From the NCBI GenBank assembly GCA_027492795.1, contig JAPUEB010000037.1, positions 62,001 to 126,000 on the forward strand: a stretch of 64,000 nucleotides of DNA, read 5' to 3'. This document shows, in pieces, positions 23,815-31,301 of the stretch (positions are counted from its first letter, which is position 1; each line of letters begins with the position of its first letter). Source of the stretch: Chryseobacterium sp. (GTDB lineage: Bacteria > Bacteroidota > Bacteroidia > Flavobacteriales > Weeksellaceae). Below the pieces are notes generated by a model, which was given only the letters and a program-made list of their open reading frames with translations, was not told the DNA's origin and made no database searches. The position numbers were made by a program, and so were the translations under genes.

Positions 23815-24004
23815 AAATATTGATGAAATTAAATTTGTTTTAAAATAAATTTTTGATGATTTCAAAGCACACAAAGATGCGCTGAACCCTCTAAAAATGG
23901 GCATCTGAAAGGCGAATACTGGAAGAAAAAAATTGGGAATTCTAAACTTGAACAGAAAATGCGATGGCAGTAGCCGATAATTATAGTGCAAAGATACGGA
24001 AAAA

Positions 24005-24135
24005 GTCCGAGGTCTGAAGCCTGAAGTTGGAAAATTTTTGAAAATCAATAAATTACAGAGAAAGTTGGTACAGTTGATGCAGTTGGTGCAAATGGTTGCA
24101 ATGGTTGCAATGGTTGCAGTTGTTGCAGTTGTTGA
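24005..24135. repeat. AAGTCCG-like and GGTTGCAAT tandem repeats
   Basis: AAGTCCGAGGTCTGAAGCCTGAAG is followed after about 30 bp by GATGCAGTTGGTGCAAA and tandem GGTTGCAAT/GGTTGCAGTT units. This accounts for most of the 440-bp gap 23815-24254; the rest is AT-rich and has no gene. Confidence 0.75.
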
Positions 24136-24254
24136 AAGGTTATAATTTGATGTAAGCATATCAACTGGTGTGAATTATATAAAAGAAAACCTTTAAAATT
24201 TAAAATAGTTTGGATGCAGTTGCTGTATTTTAGTATCAATAAAAATACAAAACT

Positions 24255-24509
24255 ATGTCAGAAAATATACTTTCCCTTGAAGACTTAAAATTCCTTGAAA
24301 AACTGCACGCTCATTACGGTTTGGAATTTTTAAGATGTGATGATTCCGGAATCCGAATCAACAATGAAGAAATAAAAAGCGACGATTTCTCGCGCGTTGA
24401 CAACTTCAATTTGCTATCCGAAATTTCCAAAAAATTGAAATACCGTTTGAATTCTAATTTTCAGATGAATTTTAGAAGCGGGTTTCAGTTTGATGTGGTA
24501 AGGCTTTAG
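24255..24509 (+). CDS. Small hypothetical protein
   Basis: The 84-residue acidic soluble protein begins MSENILSLEDLKFLEKLHAHYGLEFLR and shows no signal peptide, membrane helix or motif I recognise. The reading is supported by its own ATG, by a downstream hairpin with a T-run, and by codon use like that of its neighbours. It converges with uvrC. No function is proposed. Confidence 0.65.
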   Translation: MSENILSLEDLKFLEKLHAHYGLEFLRCDDSGIRINNEEIKSDDFSRVDNFNLLSEISKKLKYRLNSNFQMNFRSGFQFDVVRL

Positions 24510-24534
24510 ACTCTTTTCACTTTATATATTTAAA

Positions 24535-24565
24535 AGTCGGCGAAGTTTTCTTTGCCGGCTTTTTT
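24535..24565 (+). terminator. Terminator after the small hypothetical gene
   Basis: An 11-bp stem AGTCGGCGAAG/CTTTGCCGGCT with two G-U pairs is followed by five T. It overlaps the uvrC stop codon on the other strand. Confidence 0.75.
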
Positions 24566-26360
24566 ACTGACCAGAATTAAAATACTCCCAAACAATTTTC
24601 CCTTTCGATTTTCCCAAAATTTCCTCCAAAGTTTCCAATGAAGATTCTTTAATTCTCTTTACAGATTTCAATTTTTGAAAAAGCAATTCAATGGACTTTT
24701 CGCCAACGCCCGGAATTTCTTCCAATTCAGTTTGTATCGTTGAATTTTTTCTTCGCGTTCTATGATGTTTTACGCCAAAACGGTGGGCTTCATCTCGAAC
24801 TTTTTGTAAAATTTTCAAAGTCTCCGTTTTTTTATCCAAGTATAATGGAATAGAATCTTCCGGAAAGAAAATTTCTTCCAAACGTTTTGCAATACCGATA
24901 ATCGTGATTTTTCCGTAAAGTCCGAGCAATTTTAAACTTTTTACCGCAGAAGAAAGTTGACCTTTTCCACCGTCAATTAATATCAGTTGTGGTAAAGGTT
25001 CGTTTTCGTCCAACATTCTTTTATAACGGCGATAAATCACTTCTTCCATTGTTGCAAAATCGTTCGCGCCAACTACAGTTTTTGGATGAAAGATTCGGTA
25101 ATCGTTTTTGCTCGGTTTGCCGTCTTTAAAAACAACACACGCCGAAACAGGATTCGTTCCTTGAATATTGGAGTTGTCAAAACCTTCAATATGTCGCGGT
25201 TCTAAAGGCATTCGCAAGAGTTTTTGCATTTCCGCCATAATTCGGTTCGTGTGACGGTCGGGATCTACGATTTGTACTTGTTTCAGTTTTTCAATGCGGT
25301 ATTCTTTTGCGTTTTTTTCAGAAAGTTCTACAATGCGTTTCTTGTCGCCCACTTTTGGAACAATCAATTTCACATTCGGAATTTCCACCGAAAGATGAAA
25401 CGGAACCAAAATTTCTTTGGAATTGGAACTGAATTTTTGACGAATTTCAATCAGGGCTTCCTCCAAAATATCTTCATCACTTTCTTCCAAAACTTTCTTG
25501 ATTTCCGTCGTATAACTTTGGATAATATTTCCGTTTCGGATTTTGAAATAATTCACGTATGCCGCAGTTTCGTCGCTTGTCATTCCGAAAACATCCACGT
25601 CATCAATGTTTGGATTCACAACGGTATGTTTTTCCTGATAGTTGTCGAGCAAATCTATACGTTCTTTTACCATTTGTGCGTTTTCAAACTCCAAATTTTC
25701 AGCGAAAGTCATCATTTCATCCACCAAAAATTTTTTCGCCAAACGGAAATCACCTTTGATAATTCCACGAATGGCTTCTACTTTTTTATCGTAATTTTCT
25801 TTGGATTCTAAGCCTTCACAAGGACCTTTGCAGTTTTTGATGTGGTATTCCAAACAGACTTTATATTTTCCTTCCGCAATTTTTTCGGGCGACAAATTCA
25901 GGTTGCAGGTGCGGATTTTATAAATGTTTTTAATGGTTTCCAGCAAAATTCTCGCAGGTCGCACTTTCGCATACGGACCATAATATTCCGAACCGTCTTT
26001 TATCATCGTCCGTGTCATAAAAATTCTCGGAAAATCTTCATTTTTAATGCAAATCCATGGAAACGTTTTGTCATCCTTCATCATCACGTTATAAAACGGC
26101 TGATGTTCTTTAATCAAATTATTTTCCAGCAAAAGCGCATCGTATTCACTCGGAACAATCGTGGTTTCCAAGCGATAAATCTTCCCGACCATAATTCTCG
26201 TGCGGTAACCCGAAAGATTTTTGTTGAAATAAGTCAGTACCCGATTTTTCAAATTTTTGGCTTTTCCCACATACAAAAGTTGCCCGTTTTTATCGTAATA
26301 ACGGTACACTCCGGGATCGGTTGGTAAAGTTTTCAGTTGAAGTTCTAATTCGGCATTCAC
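24564..26360 (-). CDS. uvrC: Excinuclease ABC subunit C
   Basis: The 598-residue protein makes both incisions in nucleotide excision repair. It has an N-terminal GIY-YIG nuclease (12-95; PGVYRYYDKNG, LLYVGKAKNLKNRV), a cysteine-rich middle (CNLNLSP, CLEYHIKNCKGPCEG), a UVR motif (FENAQMVKERIDLLD), an RNase H-like C-terminal nuclease (IEGFDNSNIQGTNPVSACVVF; LILIDGGKGQLSSA) and a final helix-hairpin-helix pair (ELEEIPGVGEKS). The start is a GTG at 26360, placed only 4 bp after a TATTTTTG -7 element (26365-26372). The transcript may therefore be leaderless. Confidence 0.97.
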   Translation of the reverse strand: MNAELELQLKTLPTDPGVYRYYDKNGQLLYVGKAKNLKNRVLTYFNKNLSGYRTRIMVGKIYRLETTIVPSEYDALLLENNLIKEHQPFYNVMMKDDKTFPWICIKNEDFPRIFMTRTMIKDGSEYYGPYAKVRPARILLETIKNIYKIRTCNLNLSPEKIAEGKYKVCLEYHIKNCKGPCEGLESKENYDKKVEAIRGIIKGDFRLAKKFLVDEMMTFAENLEFENAQMVKERIDLLDNYQEKHTVVNPNIDDVDVFGMTSDETAAYVNYFKIRNGNIIQSYTTEIKKVLEESDEDILEEALIEIRQKFSSNSKEILVPFHLSVEIPNVKLIVPKVGDKKRIVELSEKNAKEYRIEKLKQVQIVDPDRHTNRIMAEMQKLLRMPLEPRHIEGFDNSNIQGTNPVSACVVFKDGKPSKNDYRIFHPKTVVGANDFATMEEVIYRRYKRMLDENEPLPQLILIDGGKGQLSSAVKSLKLLGLYGKITIIGIAKRLEEIFFPEDSIPLYLDKKTETLKILQKVRDEAHRFGVKHHRTRRKNSTIQTELEEIPGVGEKSIELLFQKLKSVKRIKESSLETLEEILGKSKGKIVWEYFNSGQ

Positions 26361-26364
26361 AAAA

Positions 26365-26372
26365 CAAAAATA
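26365..26372 (-). promoter_or_regulatory. -7 element of uvrC, 4 bp from the start codon
   Basis: TATTTTTG on the minus strand matches TANNTTTG. No TTG at ideal spacing was found. The position would put the transcription start at or next to the GTG start codon. Confidence 0.5.
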
Positions 26373-26389
26373 GGCATTAGCAACGACAA

Positions 26390-26420
26390 AAAAACAAAAA
26401 AGCCGTCTTTGCAGACAGCT
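26390..26420 (-). terminator. Terminator after the 26.4-27.2 kb secreted-protein gene
   Basis: AGCTGTC-TGCAAA-GACGGCT is followed on the minus strand by TTTTTTG. It lies 28 bp after the stop. Confidence 0.8.
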
Positions 26421-26447
26421 CTTTCAATTTTTTCTCATCAGTCAGTT

Positions 26448-27203
26448 TTATTTTTCTTCAGACATTCTGGTGTATTCGTAAATGAGCCAGCTTAGAAAGT
26501 CCCATTTCATTTTGCTAACAGGATATTCCTTCATAAAAGCGGGATTATCACCAAAAAGTTTGCTGTAACTTTCCTCGAAATTTGATTTTTCCAACCAGAA
26601 AACTTTTCCGTCTTTTTTAACATAAAAAGATTTGGTAACTCCACCAGTAACGCCGATTCCTCCAACCGCAAAAGTAGTGGTTTCCTTCGCAACCGGATCT
26701 GCATACACTTTAATTTTGCTGCTAAAATCGGGATTAATAAGTTGCATCAAATACTCTTTTTCAGCTTCTTTATTTTTTAAGGAAACCTTTTCGTTAAAGA
26801 AAGGAATCTGATCGTTTTTGAAGTTTTTATTCATGCTTTTTGAGCTCCAATTTCTGGAATTTGAAAGGAATTTATTCATTTTTCCAAATTTTTCTAATCC
26901 CATTGCATAAAGGTACAGTTCTGCAATTTGAGTAGCCTCAATTTCTTGAGTATTTCCAGTAATACTGTCTTTCAAATTCACGGAATAAATTTGCCCTTTT
27001 TTCTTATCAAATCCTCTGCTGTAGCCTTTTAATACTTTACCGTCTTTCAGCACAACTGTGGAAGTTTTCTTAGGAGAAGCACTTTTGAAGGTTTCTTGAA
27101 ACAGATAATTATCCATTTCTTTCAGTTTTTCTTTGCTGTATTCTTGCGCAAAAGCTAGTGAAGAAGCAAAGGCAAGAATCATCATAACAATTTTTGTTTT
27201 CAT
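26448..27203 (-). CDS. Secreted protein of unknown function
   Basis: The 251-residue protein has a clear signal peptide (MKTKIVMMILAFASSLAFAQ, cut after Ala-Gln region). The mature part contains a beta-rich N-terminal segment (TSTVVLKDGKVLKGYSRGFDKKKGQIYSVNLKD), a helical middle, and a central AVGGIGVTGGVTKSFYVKKDGKVFW. No family was recognised and no sorting domain is present, so it is probably periplasmic. It has its own full promoter (27226-27255), with an inverted repeat overlapping the -33 box, and its own terminator. It is divergent from hutH. Confidence 0.85.
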   Translation of the reverse strand: MKTKIVMMILAFASSLAFAQEYSKEKLKEMDNYLFQETFKSASPKKTSTVVLKDGKVLKGYSRGFDKKKGQIYSVNLKDSITGNTQEIEATQIAELYLYAMGLEKFGKMNKFLSNSRNWSSKSMNKNFKNDQIPFFNEKVSLKNKEAEKEYLMQLINPDFSSKIKVYADPVAKETTTFAVGGIGVTGGVTKSFYVKKDGKVFWLEKSNFEESYSKLFGDNPAFMKEYPVSKMKWDFLSWLIYEYTRMSEEK

Positions 27204-27225
27204 TTTTTAGGAATTTTTGATACGT

Positions 27226-27255
27226 CAAAACTAAACCATAAAATTGAAATCGCAA
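27226..27255 (-). promoter_or_regulatory. Promoter of the 26.4-27.2 kb secreted-protein gene
   Basis: TTG (27255-27253), a 19-bp spacer and TAGTTTTG (27233-27226) on the minus strand match the Bacteroidota consensus. Confidence 0.8.
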
Positions 27256-27273
27256 TACCCTGAAGAGGGTATT
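27254..27273. promoter_or_regulatory. Inverted repeat between hutH and the secreted-protein gene
   Basis: AATACCC-TGAAGA-GGGTATT overlaps the -33 box of the leftward promoter and lies 41 bp upstream of hutH. It may be an operator for one or both genes. Confidence 0.45.
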
Positions 27274-27313
27274 TTGAAAAAAAGGCGTAATTTTAAGACC
27301 TAATTTTTTTACT

Positions 27314-28801
27314 ATGATTTACGGTGTAGATACCTTTACTTTTCACGATATTCTGGAGATTGCAAAAAATCCAAAAAAAGCAAAACTGGACAAAACATCC
27401 AAAGAACAAATTATAAAATCACAGAAAAATGTTCAAAAGATTGTAGAATCAGACCGAACGGTTTACGGTATCAACACTGGTTTTGGACCGCTTTGCGACG
27501 TGAAAATTTCTGAAGAAGAAACAGCGCAGCTTCAGCATAACCTCATCATTTCTCACGCCGTCGGTGTAGGAAAACCTATTGATAAGGAACTTTCAAAAAT
27601 TATGATGATTGCAAAGATTCACGCTTTATCCAAAGGGTTTTCAGGCGTTTCTTTGGTAGTGATTGAGCGTTTGATAGAAATGCTGAAAAAAGACATTATT
27701 CCCGTAATTCCGGAGCAAGGTTCTGTTGGTGCTTCCGGAGATTTGGCGCCTCTTTCACACATGGTTTTGCCGCTTCTCGGTCTTGGACAGGTTTGGGAAA
27801 AAGGACAACCGCACGATTCTGCCATTATTTTAGAAGAAAATGGTTTAGAAGCTTTAAGATTAGGACCAAAAGAAGGTTTAGGTTTAATCAACGGAACGCA
27901 GTTTATTTTGGCTCACGCAATAAAAGGTTTAGAAAAAATGGAGTATCTGTTGGATTTGGCAGATTTAACCGCAGCAATGAGTTTGGAAGCGTATCGCGGT
28001 TCTGCTAGTCCTTTCAAAAAGGAACTTCACGAGATTCGTCCGTTTGCAGGAAGCAAAAAAGTGGCAGCAAGAATGTTGAAATTTTTGAAAAACTCAGAAA
28101 ATCTACACGCCCACGAATTTTGCGACCGTGTTCAGGATCCCTATTCGATGCGTTGCGTTCCACAGGTTCATGGTGCGAGTAGAAATGCGTTTGAACATTT
28201 AAAAAATTTAGCAGAGACTGAACTCAATTCTGTAACCGATAATCCAATTGTTTTAAGTGCAGAAGAATCCATTTCAGGAGGAAACTTCCACGGACAATTG
28301 TTGGCATTACCATTAGACTACGCTACGTTGGCTGCCGCAGAATTGGGAAATATTTCAGACAGAAGAAGCTATCTTTTGTTGGAAGGAAAATTCGGTTTAC
28401 CAAGATTATTAACCGAAAGTTCCGGCTTAAATTCCGGTTTTATGATTCCGCAATATACTTCTGCTGCGTTGGTTACAGAAAATAAAACTTTGTGTTTTCC
28501 GGCTTCCGCAGATTCTATTCCAACGAGCTTAGGACAGGAAGACCACGTTTCTATGGGAAGTATTTCGGGCAGAAAATTCAATCAGGTTTTGGATAATTTG
28601 GTGAATATTTTAGCTGTGGAACTGATGTTTGCAGCCCAAGGTTTAGAATTCCGCAGACCTGCAAAATGCTCAAAAATTGTAGAGGAAAATCACGATATTA
28701 TCCGAACAAAAGTTGCGAAACTGGAAGACGACCGATTGATTGGAAATGATATATTGACAATTGCGGAGATGATTAAGGAGAGAATGTTTGTGGTGAATTA
28801 A
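27314..28801 (+). CDS. hutH: Histidine ammonia-lyase
   Basis: The 495-residue enzyme deaminates histidine to urocanate, the first step of histidine breakdown. The Ala140-Ser141-Gly142 triplet in GSVGASGDLAPLSH is the source of the MIO cofactor. Other family marks are YGINTGFGPL (51-60), EGLGLINGTQ, and the C-terminal QEDHVSMGS. Length is normal. Phenylalanine or tyrosine ammonia-lyases share this fold, but single HutH-like genes in Flavobacteriia are usually annotated as HutH. The rest of the hut pathway is not in the window, and the gene is alone on its strand. Confidence 0.93.
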   Translation: MIYGVDTFTFHDILEIAKNPKKAKLDKTSKEQIIKSQKNVQKIVESDRTVYGINTGFGPLCDVKISEEETAQLQHNLIISHAVGVGKPIDKELSKIMMIAKIHALSKGFSGVSLVVIERLIEMLKKDIIPVIPEQGSVGASGDLAPLSHMVLPLLGLGQVWEKGQPHDSAIILEENGLEALRLGPKEGLGLINGTQFILAHAIKGLEKMEYLLDLADLTAAMSLEAYRGSASPFKKELHEIRPFAGSKKVAARMLKFLKNSENLHAHEFCDRVQDPYSMRCVPQVHGASRNAFEHLKNLAETELNSVTDNPIVLSAEESISGGNFHGQLLALPLDYATLAAAELGNISDRRSYLLLEGKFGLPRLLTESSGLNSGFMIPQYTSAALVTENKTLCFPASADSIPTSLGQEDHVSMGSISGRKFNQVLDNLVNILAVELMFAAQGLEFRRPAKCSKIVEENHDIIRTKVAKLEDDRLIGNDILTIAEMIKERMFVVN

Positions 28802-28948
28802 GTTGGAAGATGGGAGATGGAAGTTTTGAAATTTGAAAATGCAAGCGGCGAAGTCGCGAAATCGAAAGCATAGTGCGAAACGAAGTGCAGCGCTATGGAA
28901 ATTAAGAATAGATAGTTAAAGGTGCGAAGCACCGACATAAAATATATC

Positions 28949-29869
28949 ATGAAAAAAATATCAAGGTCTAAACAGATTGCTCAAAAAACCATTTATGCAA
29001 CTTTTAAAATTTTGAAAGAAAATGGTGGCGAAATGAGGGGTAAAGATGTTGTTGATAAGATTAGAGAAACAGTCAATTTTGATGAATATGAAAGCCACAT
29101 CTACGAAAAAACAGGATATGTAAGATGGGAAAGCATCTTACATTTCTATACTATCGATAGTATGAAAGCAGGATTTTTAAGAAAGCAAAATGGAATTTGG
29201 TATTTAACTGAAGAAGGCGAACAAGCATTTAAACTAGGTCCTGAAAAATTATTGGAGACCGCAACTCAAAAATACAGAGAATGGAATTCAAAATCAAAAA
29301 ACTTCAAGAAAGATAAATCATCTACTGAAAATGAAGATGACTTGGATTTGACAGATGAAGACGAATCGCAAAAACAAAGTGCTCTTATTGAACAATATGA
29401 AACTCGAGCAACAGAAGGAATTCGAGAGTTTGTAATTTCTAGAAACCCTTATGAATTCCAAGATTTAGTAGCTATACTTTTAAAAGCAATGGGATATCAT
29501 ATTTCTCACGTTGCTCCAAAAGGAAAAGATGGTGGAATTGATATTATTGCTTACACCGATCCTTTAGGCGTAAAACCTCCAAGAATTATTGTCCAAGTTA
29601 AACATAGACCAGAATCTAATATTTCATCAGATGATATTCAAAGATTAGCTGGAACTATGCGAAGGAGTTCAGATGTTGGTATTTTTGTAACTTCCGGTGG
29701 ATTCAGTGGTTATTCTGTTAATGAAGCTAGAAGCACAGATAAACATATTGAGCTAATTGATTTTGAAAGATTTTTAAAACTCTGGCAAGAATATTATTTT
29801 AAAATGTCTGATGATGAGAAAAATAAACTTCCACTTCATCCAATTTATTTTCTAGGAAGTAATGAATAG
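28949..29869 (+). CDS. Mrr-family restriction endonuclease
   Basis: The protein is 306 residues from the ATG at 28949; the GTG at 28922 lies in repeat-like DNA. It has an Mrr N-terminal winged-helix domain (about 8-95; GEMRGKDVVDKI, WYLTEEGEQAF), an acidic linker (110-150), and a PD-(D/E)xK nuclease domain with KAMGYHISHVAPKGKDGGID and IIVQVKHR. Asp of GGID and the Gln-Val-Lys of the last segment are the expected active-site residues. Mrr enzymes cut methylated DNA in some species. No methyltransferase is adjacent, so it is an orphan. A defence role is inferred from family. Confidence 0.92.
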   Translation: MKKISRSKQIAQKTIYATFKILKENGGEMRGKDVVDKIRETVNFDEYESHIYEKTGYVRWESILHFYTIDSMKAGFLRKQNGIWYLTEEGEQAFKLGPEKLLETATQKYREWNSKSKNFKKDKSSTENEDDLDLTDEDESQKQSALIEQYETRATEGIREFVISRNPYEFQDLVAILLKAMGYHISHVAPKGKDGGIDIIAYTDPLGVKPPRIIVQVKHRPESNISSDDIQRLAGTMRRSSDVGIFVTSGGFSGYSVNEARSTDKHIELIDFERFLKLWQEYYFKMSDDEKNKLPLHPIYFLGSNE

Positions 29870-29891
29870 AACCTCATCTAAGTTTGAAACT

Positions 29892-29921
29892 TTGACGAAT
29901 TTTTTATTAACATAATTTTTG
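29892..29921 (+). promoter_or_regulatory. Promoter of the M16 peptidase operon
   Basis: TTG (29892-29894), an 18-bp spacer and TAATTTTT(G) fit the Bacteroidota pattern in 7 of 8 positions. It lies about 58 bp before the first M16 gene. Confidence 0.6.
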
Positions 29922-29978
29922 TAACTTATTACCTACACTATATACTAATAGTTAAAATCTTAATATTTTTAATTTATA

Positions 29979-31292
29979 ATGAAAAAAAGACTTCTTTCTG
30001 CTGCGGCATTTGCTTTTGTGAGCATGTTTCTGAACGCCCAGCAAATTAAATTCGAAGAGTACAAATTGCCAAACGGATTGCATGTAATTCTTCATCAGGA
30101 CAACACGGCTCCTGTTGTTACAACCGGTGTAATGTACCATGTAGGTGCGAAAGATGAGGAACCTGGAAGATCAGGATTTGCCCATTTTTTTGAACATTTA
30201 CTTTTTGAAGGCACAACCAATATCAAGCGTGGCGAATGGTTCAAAGTGGTATCGTCCAACGGTGGCGCAAACAACGCCAATACTACCAACGACAGAACGT
30301 ATTACTACGAAACTTTCCCTTCCAACAACGAACAATTGGGACTTTGGATGGAAGCAGAACGTATGAGAAGCGGAATCATCAACCAAATTGGTGTAGATAC
30401 CCAAAGAGAAGTTGTAAAAGAGGAAAAACGCTTGAGAATGGATAACCAACCTTACGGAAATATCGGTACGGTTTTACAGGGGAATCTTTTCAGCAAACAC
30501 CCTTACAGATGGACTACAATTGGCTCTATGGAAGATTTGAACGCTGCAAAATTAGTTGAATTCCAAAATTTTTATAAAAAATACTACGTTCCGAACAACG
30601 CTGTATTGGTGGTAGCAGGAGATATTAAACCTGAACAAACCAAAAAGTGGATTCAGGAATACTACGGAGGAATTCCTAAAGGAACCATCTATCCTAAAAA
30701 TTACGCAAAAGAAGATCCTATAACTGTTTCTAAAGAAATTACCGCAACGGATAAAAACATTCAGCTTCCTGCCTATCTTTTCGCTTACAGAGTTCCAGGT
30801 GCAAAAGAAAGGGACGCATACATTTTAAGTATGATTTCATCTTACCTCAGCAACGGAAAATCTTCTGTTTTGTACAAAAAATTGGTTGACGAAGAGAAAA
30901 AAGCGCTTCAGACAGCAGCTTTCAGCCAAGGTTTGGAAGATTACGGAATGTTTGCATTCTTCGCAATTCCGATGGGTTCTACATCAAAAGAAGTTCTTCA
31001 AAAAGATATTGATGCAGAAATTTCTAAACTGCAAACCACGCTAATTTCCGAAGAAGATTATCAAAAACTGCAAAACCAGTTTGAAAATAATTTCGTGAAT
31101 TCTAATGCAAGCATTCAGGGCATCGCACATTCATTGGCTCATAACTATATGTTGATGGGAGATACCAACCTCATCAACAAAGAAATTGATATTTACAGAA
31201 AAATCACCAGACAGGACATTATGAACGCTGCAAAAAAATATCTGAATCCAAACCAAAGAATCATCATCAACTACGTACCTGAAAAAAAGTAA
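29979..31292 (+). CDS. M16-family zinc metalloprotease, catalytic partner
   Basis: The 437-residue protein has a signal peptide (1-21) and an inverzincin core: HFFEHLLFEGTTN carries the HxxEH metal site, and a Glu about 75 residues later in EVVKEEKRLRMDNQPYG completes it. A second M16 half (about 190-420) follows. The N-terminus FEEYKLPNGLHVILHQDNTAPVV is standard for the family. The downstream gene encodes a non-catalytic partner 9 bp away, so the pair should form a two-subunit periplasmic peptidase like mitochondrial processing peptidase or Sphingomonas-type M16 heterodimers. Substrates are unknown. Confidence 0.94.
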   Translation: MKKRLLSAAAFAFVSMFLNAQQIKFEEYKLPNGLHVILHQDNTAPVVTTGVMYHVGAKDEEPGRSGFAHFFEHLLFEGTTNIKRGEWFKVVSSNGGANNANTTNDRTYYYETFPSNNEQLGLWMEAERMRSGIINQIGVDTQREVVKEEKRLRMDNQPYGNIGTVLQGNLFSKHPYRWTTIGSMEDLNAAKLVEFQNFYKKYYVPNNAVLVVAGDIKPEQTKKWIQEYYGGIPKGTIYPKNYAKEDPITVSKEITATDKNIQLPAYLFAYRVPGAKERDAYILSMISSYLSNGKSSVLYKKLVDEEKKALQTAAFSQGLEDYGMFAFFAIPMGSTSKEVLQKDIDAEISKLQTTLISEEDYQKLQNQFENNFVNSNASIQGIAHSLAHNYMLMGDTNLINKEIDIYRKITRQDIMNAAKKYLNPNQRIIINYVPEKK

Positions 31293-31301
31293 TACAATCT
31301 C

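Noticed and set aside
24060-24135. Possible CRISPR-like array of short direct repeats
   Set aside because: The units are 9-10 bp with no unique spacers, so this is a simple tandem repeat. No cas gene is in the window.
23815-24159. N-terminal extension of the second cold-shock-domain protein
   Set aside because: It is made of repeated Thr-Ile-Ala residues from TGCA repeat DNA and lies upstream of a good ATG.
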